A program made the translations under genes and the position numbers. A stretch of DNA of 64,000 nucleotides from Gudongella sp964575895 (GTDB taxonomy: Bacteria > Bacillota > Clostridia > Tissierellales > Tissierellaceae): contig CAZNTE010000013.1 of assembly GCA_964575895.1 (NCBI GenBank), positions 7,723 to 71,722 of the forward strand, in the 5' to 3' direction. The notes under the pieces were generated by a model. It saw only the letters and a program-made list of their open reading frames with translations. It was not told the origin of the DNA and ran no database searches. How positions within the stretch are numbered: the first letter of the stretch is position 1; each line of letters opens with the position of its first letter. Shown here in pieces: positions 53,005-62,725 of the stretch.

Positions 53005-53877
53005 ATGGATATTAAGTACGAAGGAACAGTATACAGACCCCCTTCTGAAGCAAGGAGTTGGATTTTACAAGCTACAATAGGATGCTCACATAATAAATGT
53101 AGTTTTTGCAGTATGTATAAGGATAAAGAATTTAGAATAAGAGATATGGATGAAATATTTGATGAAATAGAAAATGTTTCTAAGATGTATCCAGAGGTTA
53201 ATAGAGTGTTTATCGCAGATGGTGACGCTTTGATAATAAAAATGAGGGATCTAGAAAGAATAATACAGAAGATTAAAGAAAATTTTAAGTATTGCTCGAG
53301 AATAGGTATCTATTCATCCCCTAATAGCATTCATCTTAAATCCTTGGAGGATTTAATTCTTTTAAGAGATAAGGGCTTGGACATTGCCTATTTAGGCTTA
53401 GAATCAGGTAGTGATAAGGTTTTAGACTATGTAAATAAGGGAGATACAAAATCAGGTATAATCAATGCTGGGAAAAAACTTAAAGAAGCGGGAATCAAAG
53501 TCTCAATAACAGTAATATCTGGCTTAGGTGGGGCAGACTTGTATAAGGAACATGCCATAGAGACTGCAGATGCAATAAACGAGATTAATCCAGACTATTT
53601 AGGTTTGCTGACACTAATGATTGAACCAGGAACAAAACTTTATGACGACGTTAAAAGTGGAGAGTTTGTACTATTAACTCCACAAGAAATTGCACTGGAA
53701 ACATTAATGATTCTCGAGAACATAAATAGCCCAGGCACAGTTTTTAGAAGCAATCATGCTTCCAACTATATTCCTTTAAAAGGAACCCTTAATGAAGACA
53801 AAGATTATTTAATTAGGCAACTAAAAAGAGCTATTGATGAGGGTAATTATGTGGATGAAGCATATAGAAGACTATAG
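53005..53877 (+). CDS. Radical SAM protein
   Basis: 290 residues. The iron-sulfur motif is CSHNKCSFC (Cx4CxxC, residues about 27-35) in ATIGCSHNKCSFCSMY, followed by a TIM-barrel-like region with GLESGSDKVLDYVNKG. This B12-independent subfamily is common in anaerobes; the substrate is unknown. It starts 18 bases after the Sec-peroxiredoxin and precedes the encapsulin genes. Confidence 0.88.
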   Translation: MDIKYEGTVYRPPSEARSWILQATIGCSHNKCSFCSMYKDKEFRIRDMDEIFDEIENVSKMYPEVNRVFIADGDALIIKMRDLERIIQKIKENFKYCSRIGIYSSPNSIHLKSLEDLILLRDKGLDIAYLGLESGSDKVLDYVNKGDTKSGIINAGKKLKEAGIKVSITVISGLGGADLYKEHAIETADAINEINPDYLGLLTLMIEPGTKLYDDVKSGEFVLLTPQEIALETLMILENINSPGTVFRSNHASNYIPLKGTLNEDKDYLIRQLKRAIDEGNYVDEAYRRL

Positions 53878-53949
53878 AATCCACTGTTTATTTGAAATGA
53901 ACAAGGGGTAAAGAATTATAGAAAGTAATCAAAAAGAGGAGGAGTTTAG

Positions 53950-54288
53950 ATGACACAATATCACGAACCAGTAGAAAAACTAGATGATAAGACAATGGAC
54001 ATTACAAGAGCCATAGTTAGTTTAAAGGAAGAGTTAGAAGCAGTAGATTGGTACAATCAAAGAGTTGCTGCAGTATCAGATCCTGAACTGAAGGAAATAT
54101 TAGCTCATAACAGAGATGAAGAGATAGAGCATGCAGTTATGACTCTAGAGTGGTTAAGAAGAAACATGGATAAATGGGATGAAGAACTTAAAACGTACTT
54201 ATTCAAGACTGGTCCAATCGCTCATCATGAAGAAGGAGCAGAAGAAGATGGTGGTAGTGATGGATTAACAATTGGAGATTTAAAATAG
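53950..54288 (+). CDS. Encapsulated ferritin-like protein (EncFtn)
   Basis: 112 residues with the EncFtn signature YHEPVEKLDD and SLKEELEAVDWYNQR...AHNRDEEIEHA. The ferroxidase residues of the R. rubrum protein (E32, E62, H65) correspond to E28, E58 and H61 here, with W34 and Y35 conserved. The C-terminal SDGLTIGDLK is an encapsulin-targeting peptide. It oxidises and stores iron inside the shell encoded next. AGGAGG ribosome site before the ATG. Confidence 0.93.
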   Translation: MTQYHEPVEKLDDKTMDITRAIVSLKEELEAVDWYNQRVAAVSDPELKEILAHNRDEEIEHAVMTLEWLRRNMDKWDEELKTYLFKTGPIAHHEEGAEEDGGSDGLTIGDLK

Positions 54289-54299
54289 GAGGGGTTTAA

Positions 54300-55085
54300 A
54301 TGTTATATAGAGAATTAGCTCCCATTTCTAAGGAAGCTTGGAGTGAGATTGACTCAAGAGCAGTTGATGTTCTTAAATCATATTTATCAGCTAGAAAAGT
54401 AGTGAAGGTTAATGGGCCTAAAGGTTTGGATTTCAATGTAATTACAGAGGGTAGACTTGGCAAAACTGAAAATGAAGAAGATGTTTTATTTGCTAACTAC
54501 AATGTTCAACCACTTACTGAGGCTAGAGTTGAATTTGAGATGAAGAGGTGGGAACTTGATAATATATCAAGAGGGGCAAAAGACATTGATTTTGAGCCTT
54601 TAGAAGAAGGTTTGAGAAAGATTGCTCTCTTTGAAGAGAATGCAATATACAATGGGCTTAAAAAAGCAGGCATTAAAGGCTTTAAAGACATGGTTAAGAA
54701 AGAAGAGATAGCCCTTGGAGACAATGCAAAGGATATTATGGAGTCAATTACAAAAGGGGTAATTTCCCTAAGAGAAGACTATACTGGTGGACCTTATACA
54801 TTAATTGTTGGTAAGGAAGCATATAAGAGGATAATATCAAAAGATAGTGGATATCCATTGGAAAAAAGAGTTGAGAGCCTAATAGGGGGCAAGATAGTTT
54901 TAAGTCATGTTGTGGATGGAGCATACCTAGTACCATTTAACAGTGATGATCTAGAACTAACAATTGGTAGAGATTTTTCAATCGGCTATCAAGCTCACGA
55001 TGGAGATAATGTCAAGTTTTTCATAGCTGAAAGCTTTACTTTCAGAGTTTTGGATCCAAGTTTAATAATTAAATATACAGTTTAG
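54300..55085 (+). CDS. Family 1 encapsulin shell protein
   Basis: 261 residues, HK97-fold encapsulin (formerly linocin M18 family): LYRELAPISKEAWSEIDSRA at the N-terminus and IGRDFSIGYQAHDGDNVKFFIAESFTFRVLDP at the C-terminus. It assembles into a hollow shell. It lies 11 bases after its cargo gene, with AGGAGGGG before the ATG. Confidence 0.94.
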   Translation: MLYRELAPISKEAWSEIDSRAVDVLKSYLSARKVVKVNGPKGLDFNVITEGRLGKTENEEDVLFANYNVQPLTEARVEFEMKRWELDNISRGAKDIDFEPLEEGLRKIALFEENAIYNGLKKAGIKGFKDMVKKEEIALGDNAKDIMESITKGVISLREDYTGGPYTLIVGKEAYKRIISKDSGYPLEKRVESLIGGKIVLSHVVDGAYLVPFNSDDLELTIGRDFSIGYQAHDGDNVKFFIAESFTFRVLDPSLIIKYTV

Positions 55086-55087
55086 TA

Positions 55088-55121
55088 ATAAAACCCTTCA
55101 GGGCTCAGACCTGAAGGGTTT
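55088..55121. terminator. Bidirectional terminator after encapsulin
   Basis: AAACCCTTCAGG (55091-55102) with CCTGAAGGGTTT (55110-55121), 12-bp perfect stem, between convergent genes. Confidence 0.92.
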
Positions 55122-55124
55122 ACT

Positions 55125-56147
55125 CTAATATACATTTCTATTTCCATCATCACATGCTAATTTTCTTAGTTCATTTACCTGTTCTTGTTTTCCTAATACT
55201 ATCATTGTATCTCCAAGCTGCAATATTTCATCTGAATGAGGATTGAATTGAAGCGTCTCAGAATCCATCTTTCTAATTGCCAATACTATTAAACCTGTTT
55301 TTTCTGGGATTTTAACATCTTTAAGACTCTTGTTCATAATAGGGGACTCTTTACATATTACTACATCTTCTAGATCTAAAACAACATCACCAGCATGAGT
55401 AATAATATCTAAAAAGGAAATGACAGAAGGTCTAAGCATAAGAGCAGCCATTCTACTTCCACCAATTTCGTTGGGAGATATTGTATTATTTGCACCAGCT
55501 CTTTTTAGTTTCAAATGTGAATTTTTATCAATAGCCCTTGATACTATGTATAAGTCAGGATTCAATTATCTTGCTGTTAACACAGTAAATACATTATCAG
55601 AGTCTTTTGATAAAGATGCAATAAGGCCTCGAGTCTTTTTTATTTTAGCCTTATTTAAAATTTCTTCATGACTGGCATCCCCTAATATCGTTGGGATCCC
55701 ATCATCTAATAGTTCTTTAACAATTGCTTCATCATTTTCGATTACTACAAAGTCAACATTACTCTTTTGGAACCTTTTAATGGCATTCCAACCTGTTTCA
55801 CCTGCTCCACAAAGTATATAATGGTTTCTAAAACTTTCAATCTTCTTCTCCATAAAACGCCTCCTAAAAGCTTCTTTAATGTTACCTTCCATAAAGGATG
55901 AAACAATACTGCTAAATAAATATCCAACAGTACCTAAACTAATGAATATTATAAAAACAGAAAACAACTTTGCTTCTGGTGACATTTGTGCTACTTCTGT
56001 ATAACCAATAGTTGAAATTGTTATAACAGTCATATAAAAAGCATCAATAAATGGCACATCTAGTAATAATCTATATCCAAATGTACCTATAAACATTATT
56101 GATATAAGTATGGTTATAAAAAGTGTAAATTTCTTTTGATTATTCAT
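55125..56147 (-). pseudogene. Potassium channel with RCK domain, interrupted by an in-frame TAA
   Basis: One continuous frame of 341 codons encodes two membrane helices with a filter TISTIGYTEV, then RCK/TrkA-N (CGAGETGWNAIKRF) and TrkA-C domains. It is broken once by TAA at 55568-55566, in LTAR-stop-LNPDLYIVSRA, where relatives usually carry a residue such as Glu. The codon after the TAA is TTG but has no ribosome site. It is a nonsense pseudogene, a sequencing error, or a split channel. ATG 56147 has AAGGGG upstream. Confidence 0.8.
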
Positions 56148-56260
56148 ATAGTCACCCCTTACCAAAAATTTATACCCAAAATTAAACCTTTAAATTATTT
56201 CGAGGCTCTAGATATCTTGAATATAAAATGGTATAATACTAATTTATAAGGAGTGATTCA

Positions 56261-57661
56261 ATGAGCAGTGCATCATTTCATAAGAAAAGAGAATACTTAT
56301 TAACCAATGATAATTTATATAAAAGCACCATTTATTTAGCGTGGCCAGTTGTCATACAGTCTATATTACAGGTTTCTGTTGGTACTGTAGATATTAAAAT
56401 GGTTGGAACTCTTGGAGTAGATGCCATCTCAGCTGTTGGGACAAGTAGAAATGTTATTATGATACTTATGGTTCTAGTAATGGCCATATCAACAGGTACA
56501 ACAGCCATGGTTGCAAGATTTATTGGTAAGAATGATGATAGAAATGCAAGTATAAGTGCTGGACAAGCATTTATGCTATCCATTTTATTATCCCTAATTA
56601 TTGTGCCAATAGGAATGCTAACCAATGAATATAGCCTAAGACTACTTGGAGTAGATGATAATGTATTAAATCTAGCCATGGGATACATGAGAGTCTTTTT
56701 TATTGCAATTCCATTTTTCCTTTTATACTTTATGGCAAAATCAATATTTCAAGGGGCAGGCGATACAAGAACTCCCCTATGGATAGATATAATAATGAAT
56801 TTGGTAAATGTGGGTGGTAACTTTATATTCATATTTGGAATGTTAGGAGTACCTGCATTTGGAGTGGCAGGAGCTGCCATGGGCACTGCTCTATCAAGGA
56901 TAGTAGGAGCGGCTCTTGGTTGGGGTGCTTTACTCAGTGGAAAATTTGATATTAAAGTTGAATTAAAGGATATGATAAGACCAATTTGGAAGGTATCTAG
57001 TCAGATTATAAATATTGGGATACCAGCTGCCTTACAAGGTATTTCTAGAAATGCATCAACTTTCGTTCTTTTTGCTATTTTGGCAAGAACACTGGATTCT
57101 GCCAGTGCAGTTCCAGCTTTTGTAATAGGGACTAACTTAAATCAGTATGCGCTAATGCCGGGACTGGCCATAGGCACAGCAGCTGCTACTCTATCTGGGA
57201 TGAATCTTGGAGCTAAGCAATATGACAGAGCTGAGGCTAGTGGGAGGGCAACTGTAGTACTAGGGGCAGGAGTAATGCTATTTATTTCCGTATTGTTTTA
57301 TATATTTGCAACACCTTTTATTAACTTTTTCTTGGATACTCCAAATGATGAAGTAGTTAGGATAGGGACCAGATTTCTATTACTAATTGCAATAGCTGAA
57401 CCCTTCCATGCAGTGACAATCGTGGCATCAAGAACTATGCAGGGTGCTGGATATACAAAAAAACCATTCCAGATAACTTTAATCTCATGGGTATTTATTA
57501 GATTGGCCTTAGCTTATATATTAGCTATAGTGTTTAAATTAGACTCAACTGGAGTTTGGGTAGCAATAAGTGTATCTTTAATAATATCAGGCTTTATGTC
57601 ATACAGATTGTTTAATAAAGGTGATTGGAAGAAAGTAAAAATTTATTCTGTTAGTGGATAA
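56261..57661 (+). CDS. MATE family efflux transporter
   Basis: 466 residues, about 12 membrane spans in two related halves (AWPVVIQSILQVSVGTVD near residue 27; GIPAALQGISRN near residue 255). MATE proteins expel drugs or metabolites using Na+ or H+. TAAGGAG ribosome site. Confidence 0.92.
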   Translation: MSSASFHKKREYLLTNDNLYKSTIYLAWPVVIQSILQVSVGTVDIKMVGTLGVDAISAVGTSRNVIMILMVLVMAISTGTTAMVARFIGKNDDRNASISAGQAFMLSILLSLIIVPIGMLTNEYSLRLLGVDDNVLNLAMGYMRVFFIAIPFFLLYFMAKSIFQGAGDTRTPLWIDIIMNLVNVGGNFIFIFGMLGVPAFGVAGAAMGTALSRIVGAALGWGALLSGKFDIKVELKDMIRPIWKVSSQIINIGIPAALQGISRNASTFVLFAILARTLDSASAVPAFVIGTNLNQYALMPGLAIGTAAATLSGMNLGAKQYDRAEASGRATVVLGAGVMLFISVLFYIFATPFINFFLDTPNDEVVRIGTRFLLLIAIAEPFHAVTIVASRTMQGAGYTKKPFQITLISWVFIRLALAYILAIVFKLDSTGVWVAISVSLIISGFMSYRLFNKGDWKKVKIYSVSG

Positions 57662-57666
57662 ATCCT

Positions 57667-57716
57667 ACTCTATACACAAATACCCCTTTAGGGTATAATA
57701 TGTATAGAGTATTTTT
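57667..57716 (+). terminator. Terminator after MATE gene
   Basis: ACTCTATACA (57667-57676) pairs with TGTATAGAGT (57701-57710) around an inner smaller hairpin (TACCCC...), then T's. Confidence 0.75.
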
Positions 57717-57753
57717 ATATAATAATTAAGACATGTTTTTCATGGAGGATGCT

Positions 57754-58449
57754 ATGTTAGGAATAAACGTTACAATACCTGCAGCTTTTGGTGCTGGATT
57801 TATCTCATTTTTTTCACCATGCTTACTACCTATGATACCAGCATACATCATGTATATAACAGGTGTTGATTTAGAAGAGGATCTTAATAAAAGGAAAATG
57901 AAGGCACTTATTAGAACCCTATTCTTTGTACTTGGTTTTACTGTTGTATTTATGATAATGGGTTCATCGGCAAGTTTGATTGGTAAGATTTTTTCTCAAA
58001 ACAGAAGCTTGTTTTTAAAGGTAAGTGGAATAATAATTGTATTATTTGGTTTGAATATGATGGGCATTTTGAAGCTTGGATTTTTAAGTGGGGAGAAAAG
58101 GGTTAAGTCACCTAAGAAGATAACCAATGGATTTAGTTCATTTTTAATGGGAATGGCTTTTGCTGGAGGCTGGACTCCTTGTTTTGGGCCAGTACTTGCA
58201 TCCATATTAATAATGGCCGGAGGGTCAGGAACTTTGCAGGATGGCGTTTTATTATTGTTTATTTATTCCCTTGGGATGGCCATACCATTTATATTTACAG
58301 CACTTTTTATTAATGTATTCATAAAGTGGATGGAGAAGTATGAAAAATTCATGAAGTACATGCCTATTATTAGTGGTATGATACTAATAATATTTGGAAC
58401 TTTAATATTTTTTGATAAGGTTATAGATATAAGTAGAATTTTGATTTAG
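57754..58449 (+). CDS. ccdA: CcdA-like thiol-disulfide transporter
   Basis: 231 residues, about six membrane spans. The paired cysteines are in FFSPCLLPM (about 23) and GWTPCFGPVL (about 142). It passes electrons from cytoplasmic thioredoxin to extracytoplasmic proteins. ATG 57754 is selected by GGAGG at 57744-57748. The TlpA-like gene follows. Confidence 0.92.
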   Translation: MLGINVTIPAAFGAGFISFFSPCLLPMIPAYIMYITGVDLEEDLNKRKMKALIRTLFFVLGFTVVFMIMGSSASLIGKIFSQNRSLFLKVSGIIIVLFGLNMMGILKLGFLSGEKRVKSPKKITNGFSSFLMGMAFAGGWTPCFGPVLASILIMAGGSGTLQDGVLLLFIYSLGMAIPFIFTALFINVFIKWMEKYEKFMKYMPIISGMILIIFGTLIFFDKVIDISRILI

Positions 58450-58460
58450 AGGTGATTTAC

Positions 58461-59123
58461 TTGAATAAGAAAAGTGTAGTTCTTTTAGCAATAGGGTTAG
58501 TAGTTATATTGGCACTTGGAATATTTTTCATAATGAATATGCCTGGAAGAGATGATTCAGCTAATGATAATCCTTCGGTCAATGATCCTTTAGGACCAGG
58601 AGAACCAAGTCAAGTTCCCCCTCCTCAAACAGCAGGAGAAGAACAACCAACAGGTGGACCTAGGGTGGATGAAGGAGATAATCCAGAGGATCCTCACGAT
58701 GGACATGATCATCAGCTGGCACCTGATTTTACTCTTAAGAACCTAGAAGGAGAGGATGTAAGTCTTAGTGATTATAAAGGGAAGTATGTATTTTTAAACA
58801 TCTGGGCTTCCTGGTGTCCTCCATGTGTTCAAGAGATGCCAGACTTTCAGAAGTATTATGAAGCTAATGAAGATTTGGTAATACTAGCAGTTAATTATAA
58901 GGAAGAGTATGAAATAGTTAAGAATTTCGTTGAAGACGGAGGATTTACCTTCCCTGTTGTATTAGATTCCACTGGTGAAGTTAGTGAGAATAGTATTTAT
59001 CAAGGAACAGGTATCCCAAGGACTTACTTTATAGATAGAGAAGGCAACCTTCTAGCATACTATCCGGGGATGCTTACTCCTGAATTGATGGAAGAGGGAT
59101 TAAAACTACTAAGAGAAGACTAA
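58461..59123 (+). CDS. Membrane-anchored TlpA/ResA-like thioredoxin
   Basis: 220 residues. N-terminal anchor (about 5-27), a Pro/Gly/acid-rich linker with DPHDGHDHQ (about 72-84), then a thioredoxin fold with WCPPC (about 121) and GTGIPRTYFIDREG. It would be kept reduced by the adjacent CcdA and reduce secreted disulfides. TTG 58461 start with AGAGGTGA upstream. No lipobox cysteine. Confidence 0.9.
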   Translation: MNKKSVVLLAIGLVVILALGIFFIMNMPGRDDSANDNPSVNDPLGPGEPSQVPPPQTAGEEQPTGGPRVDEGDNPEDPHDGHDHQLAPDFTLKNLEGEDVSLSDYKGKYVFLNIWASWCPPCVQEMPDFQKYYEANEDLVILAVNYKEEYEIVKNFVEDGGFTFPVVLDSTGEVSENSIYQGTGIPRTYFIDREGNLLAYYPGMLTPELMEEGLKLLRED

Positions 59124-59146
59124 GATCAGTTTAACTGGTCTTTTTT
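59123..59146 (+). terminator. Terminator after tlpA-like gene
   Basis: AGATCAG-TTTAA-CTGGTCT hairpin (one G-U) then T-run. Confidence 0.82.
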
Positions 59147-59193
59147 CTTTTAATAGACTAGATAAAATGCTATATTAATTTAGAGGTGATATT

Positions 59194-60105
59194 TTGAGGG
59201 AAAAAAAGGTGCTACCGTATTTATCTGCATTTATTTATGCGGGAATATTTGGACTAAGTTTCATGTTTACTAAGATAGGTCTAAATCATTATTCTACAAT
59301 GGAATTAATCTCCTATAGATTCCTACTTGCAGCTATAGTATTGGAACTATTAAAGGCTTTAAAGCTTATTAAAGTTAATTTTAAAGGAAAAAACGTAAAG
59401 CTAGTTATAATGACTGCAATTTTTGAACCAATTCTTTACTTTCTTTTTGAAGTGGAAGGAGTTAGACTTACTTCAACCTCTGAATCAGGACTTATGATTT
59501 CCTTAATACCTGTATTCACAGCAATTTTTGCATGGATTATATTAAGAGAAAAGTTAAGGTTCAGGCAAATAATTTTTATAATACTCTCTGTAAGTGGTGT
59601 AATTTTAATTAATGTATTCAAAGATAAGGTTGAATTATCAGGTAACCTTAGAGGAATCATATTCTTATTACTTGCTGTCATATCAGCCACTTTTTATAAC
59701 TTATCATCTAAAAGATCCTCAAGGGACTTCACTCCTATAGAAATTACTTATGGAATGATGTGGTTAAGTGCAATCGTTTTTAATTTTATACTAATAATTA
59801 GCAAGTTGTTTAGTGGAGATATTAAAAGTTACTTCACTCCCCTTATAAATACCCAAGGCTTAATTCCCCTCTTATATCTAGGAGTATTATCATCAGTGGT
59901 GGCATTTTTCTGCGTTAACTATACAATATCTAGAATCCCAGTATCTCAATCGGCTATATTTGCAAACCTAGTAACAATAGTTGCAATTGTAGCTGGAGTA
60001 TTTATTCTTAATGAACCATTTGGACTTGTAGATAGTTTAGGTGCAATAATGATTCTAGTGGGAGTTTGGGGAACTGTCTATTTTGGTGAAAAACACGTAT
60101 CTTAA
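59194..60105 (+). CDS. EamA/DMT family transporter
   Basis: 303 residues, ten predicted membrane helices in two EamA repeats, with the conserved IPVFTAIFAWIILREKL in the first and VTIVAIVAGVFILNEP in the second. DMT carriers export or import metabolites; substrate unknown. TTG start with AGAGGTGAT upstream. Confidence 0.88.
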   Translation: MREKKVLPYLSAFIYAGIFGLSFMFTKIGLNHYSTMELISYRFLLAAIVLELLKALKLIKVNFKGKNVKLVIMTAIFEPILYFLFEVEGVRLTSTSESGLMISLIPVFTAIFAWIILREKLRFRQIIFIILSVSGVILINVFKDKVELSGNLRGIIFLLLAVISATFYNLSSKRSSRDFTPIEITYGMMWLSAIVFNFILIISKLFSGDIKSYFTPLINTQGLIPLLYLGVLSSVVAFFCVNYTISRIPVSQSAIFANLVTIVAIVAGVFILNEPFGLVDSLGAIMILVGVWGTVYFGEKHVS

Positions 60106-60187
60106 GAAATTCGTAAGGTATATATTGAATTTATTGTAAGAATTATCTTCTATACTTTAGGTAGGCTATAAAGGAGGTGTTGATATC

Positions 60188-60892
60188 ATGGATAATATAA
60201 ATATACTGGTGGTTGATGATGATAAGGAGATTGCTACTGCCATAGAGAAGCTTTTAATTATTGAGGGTTTTAATGTAGAAAAGGCATACAATGGTCTAGA
60301 GGCTATGGAAGCATTAGTTAATAAGAGTATTCATTTGATAATTATGGATATTATGATGCCAAAACTGGATGGTTTATCCGCAACCATGAGGATTAGAGAG
60401 AAAAAGAATATACCAATCATTATTTTATCTGCTAAATCTGAAGATAGCGATAAGGTCCTAGGACTTTCCATGGGAGCAGATGATTATGTTACAAAGCCTT
60501 TTAATCCTAATGAACTAGTAGCCAGAGTAAAAAGTCACATAAGACGTTACACTAAACTTGGAGATATGAATAATAACAACAATAGTACTCAACTACAAAA
60601 TGGAAGTCTAACTTTGGACAAAGAGGCAAGATCCCTTTATGTAGATGGAGGACTTATAAAGCTTACTCCGACTGAGTATGGAATTATTGATTTATTAATG
60701 ACAAATCCAGGAATTGTTTTTTCAGCTGAACAAATTTATGAAAAAGTTTGGGAAGAGCCAGCTTACTCTGTTGAAAATACTGTAATGGTTCACATTAGAA
60801 GAATCCGTGAAAAAATAGAAATCAACCCAAAGGAGCCTAAATACTTAAAGGTGGTGTGGGGAGTTGGATACAAAATTGAGAAGTTTAAGTAG
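60188..60892 (+). CDS. OmpR-family response regulator
   Basis: 234 residues. Receiver with Asp in IIMDIMMPKLDG (about 52) and a C-terminal winged helix (TPTEYGIIDLLM; AYSVENTVMVHIRRIREKIE). It resembles VanR-type regulators of clostridial stress systems. The kinase gene overlaps its end. Confidence 0.92.
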   Translation: MDNINILVVDDDKEIATAIEKLLIIEGFNVEKAYNGLEAMEALVNKSIHLIIMDIMMPKLDGLSATMRIREKKNIPIIILSAKSEDSDKVLGLSMGADDYVTKPFNPNELVARVKSHIRRYTKLGDMNNNNNSTQLQNGSLTLDKEARSLYVDGGLIKLTPTEYGIIDLLMTNPGIVFSAEQIYEKVWEEPAYSVENTVMVHIRRIREKIEINPKEPKYLKVVWGVGYKIEKFK

Positions 60893-62696
60893 AAATAGTT
60901 TCATAAAATCTATAGCTTTTATTCTTGTTATAGTAATGATCTCATCTATTGCAGGCATAATTATTTATGGATATTACTCAGGTATAAATCCAGAGGTTAT
61001 TTTCACAAAGAATTATGTTAATAGTGAGACCTATACTAGAGATTTTCGGGATATAGTTCAGTCACTGGATATGGCTTTATCTGGGAGTGATGGAACAATT
61101 CCTGATGGAATCTCATATTATGGTACAAGATCAGGTCAGGTAATAGCGAGTTCACTTTCAATATCAGAATCCGAAATTGCTAGAATTTATCAACTTTATT
61201 ATCATTTGGATAATGGAGTATTAACCAAATATGAAAATGGAAATCAAGAAGAAATGCTTACTAATTTTTCGCCTTCAGGAAGCAGTATATTCTTTGTTAT
61301 TCATAGTAGTTTTTATGAAGAACAACAGTATCTATGGGAAAGTGGAAGAAACCAACTAATGCCTCTTGTAATAACCAGTTTAGCTTTTATAGTGTCATCC
61401 ATTGCATTAATAACATACCTATTTATGGTCACAGGAAGAAAAATTGGTGATAATGGGCTACATCTTGGAGTAGTAGATAGATTATATACTGAAGTAATAC
61501 TTGTTTTAATTGCAGGAGCTTTAGGGTTATGGGTTGCAGTTGTATTTACCGGTACAGGTTATGGATCACCTAACAAGTGGATTGGGGAAGTAGTAATACA
61601 TTCAAGAGAGATGATGGAAATATATATAGTCACTGGTATTACTGCATTTACAACATTCTTTGTTGGGCTTGGACTTTTATCATTGGCTAGAAGAATTAAA
61701 GGCAAGGTATTACTAAAAAGTAGTTTTGGATACAAGGTATTTTACAGAGGATTCGTCCTAATTAAGAGTTTAATTATTGGAGAAAACTTAAAGGGAAATC
61801 CTCCTACACATACCTTACACAAGAGGCAGGTTAACTTTGTATTGGTTAGTTTTGGACTGGTATTTTTAACTATGATACTTATGTTTACAGCATATCCATT
61901 AGCTTTTATCCCGCCAGCTATAGAGATTTTTGTAATATACCTTTACTTTAAATCAAACAAAGAGACATATGAGGAAATAAACAAGGGCTACAGTGAAAGC
62001 TTACAAGAGCAGTTAAAGGCTGAAAGAATGAAAATCAATCTTGTTACTAATGTATCCCATGACTTAAAAACACCATTAACATCTATAATTAGCTATGTAG
62101 ATCTCCTTTCAAGGGAGGAAGATTTATCAGATACAGCTAGGGATTATGTAAAAATAATATCTGACAAAGCATCAAGATTAAAGAATATAGTGGCTGACTT
62201 ATTTGATTTAGCTAAAAGCACCAGTGGTGATATAAATCTGGATTTAGAAAGACTTGATTTAAAGAAATTAGTTCAACAGACTATAGTGGATATGGATGAT
62301 AGTATTAAAGATTCTGGGTTTATAGTTAAAGAATTTTATCCAGAAGAATCAGTTGATATTTACTCAGATGGGAAGAAGCTATATAGGGTAATACAGAATT
62401 TGGTGGATAATGCCCTAAAATATTCTCTAGAGGGTAGTAGGATATATGTTGAAGTTAATAAGGATGATGATTGGGGAATGTTTTGTATTAAGAATACTGC
62501 AAATTATGAGATGGAGTTTACTAAGGAAGAGATACTTCAGAGGTTCTTTAGAGGAGATCAAGCTAGAAGTAGTGAAGGAAGTGGATTAGGTTTGTCCATA
62601 GCTGAGAGCTTTACTGAAGTGACAGGAGGAAGTTTTGATATTGAAGTAGATGGAGACCAGTTTAAGGCAATTGTAAAATTTAGAACTGAAAATTAA
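60876..62696 (+). CDS. Sensor histidine kinase (VanS-like, multi-spanning)
   Basis: 606 residues. A first membrane helix (about 12-32), an extracytoplasmic loop, then several helices (about 165-360), HisKA with VTNVSHDLKTPLTS and HATPase with NLVDNALKYS and GSGLGLSIAES. TTG 60876 is favoured over TTG 60864, but its GGGGAG lies 12 bases away. Signal unknown; partner of the preceding regulator. Confidence 0.88.
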   Translation: MRSLSRNSFIKSIAFILVIVMISSIAGIIIYGYYSGINPEVIFTKNYVNSETYTRDFRDIVQSLDMALSGSDGTIPDGISYYGTRSGQVIASSLSISESEIARIYQLYYHLDNGVLTKYENGNQEEMLTNFSPSGSSIFFVIHSSFYEEQQYLWESGRNQLMPLVITSLAFIVSSIALITYLFMVTGRKIGDNGLHLGVVDRLYTEVILVLIAGALGLWVAVVFTGTGYGSPNKWIGEVVIHSREMMEIYIVTGITAFTTFFVGLGLLSLARRIKGKVLLKSSFGYKVFYRGFVLIKSLIIGENLKGNPPTHTLHKRQVNFVLVSFGLVFLTMILMFTAYPLAFIPPAIEIFVIYLYFKSNKETYEEINKGYSESLQEQLKAERMKINLVTNVSHDLKTPLTSIISYVDLLSREEDLSDTARDYVKIISDKASRLKNIVADLFDLAKSTSGDINLDLERLDLKKLVQQTIVDMDDSIKDSGFIVKEFYPEESVDIYSDGKKLYRVIQNLVDNALKYSLEGSRIYVEVNKDDDWGMFCIKNTANYEMEFTKEEILQRFFRGDQARSSEGSGLGLSIAESFTEVTGGSFDIEVDGDQFKAIVKFRTEN

Positions 62697-62724
62697 AACC
62701 CAGGGAATTTATTCCCTGGGTTTT
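62695..62724. terminator. Bidirectional terminator between kinase and ychF
   Basis: AAAACCCAGGGAAT pairs with ATTCCCTGGGTTTT around a 2-base loop, between convergent genes. Confidence 0.92.
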
Positions 62725-62725
62725 C

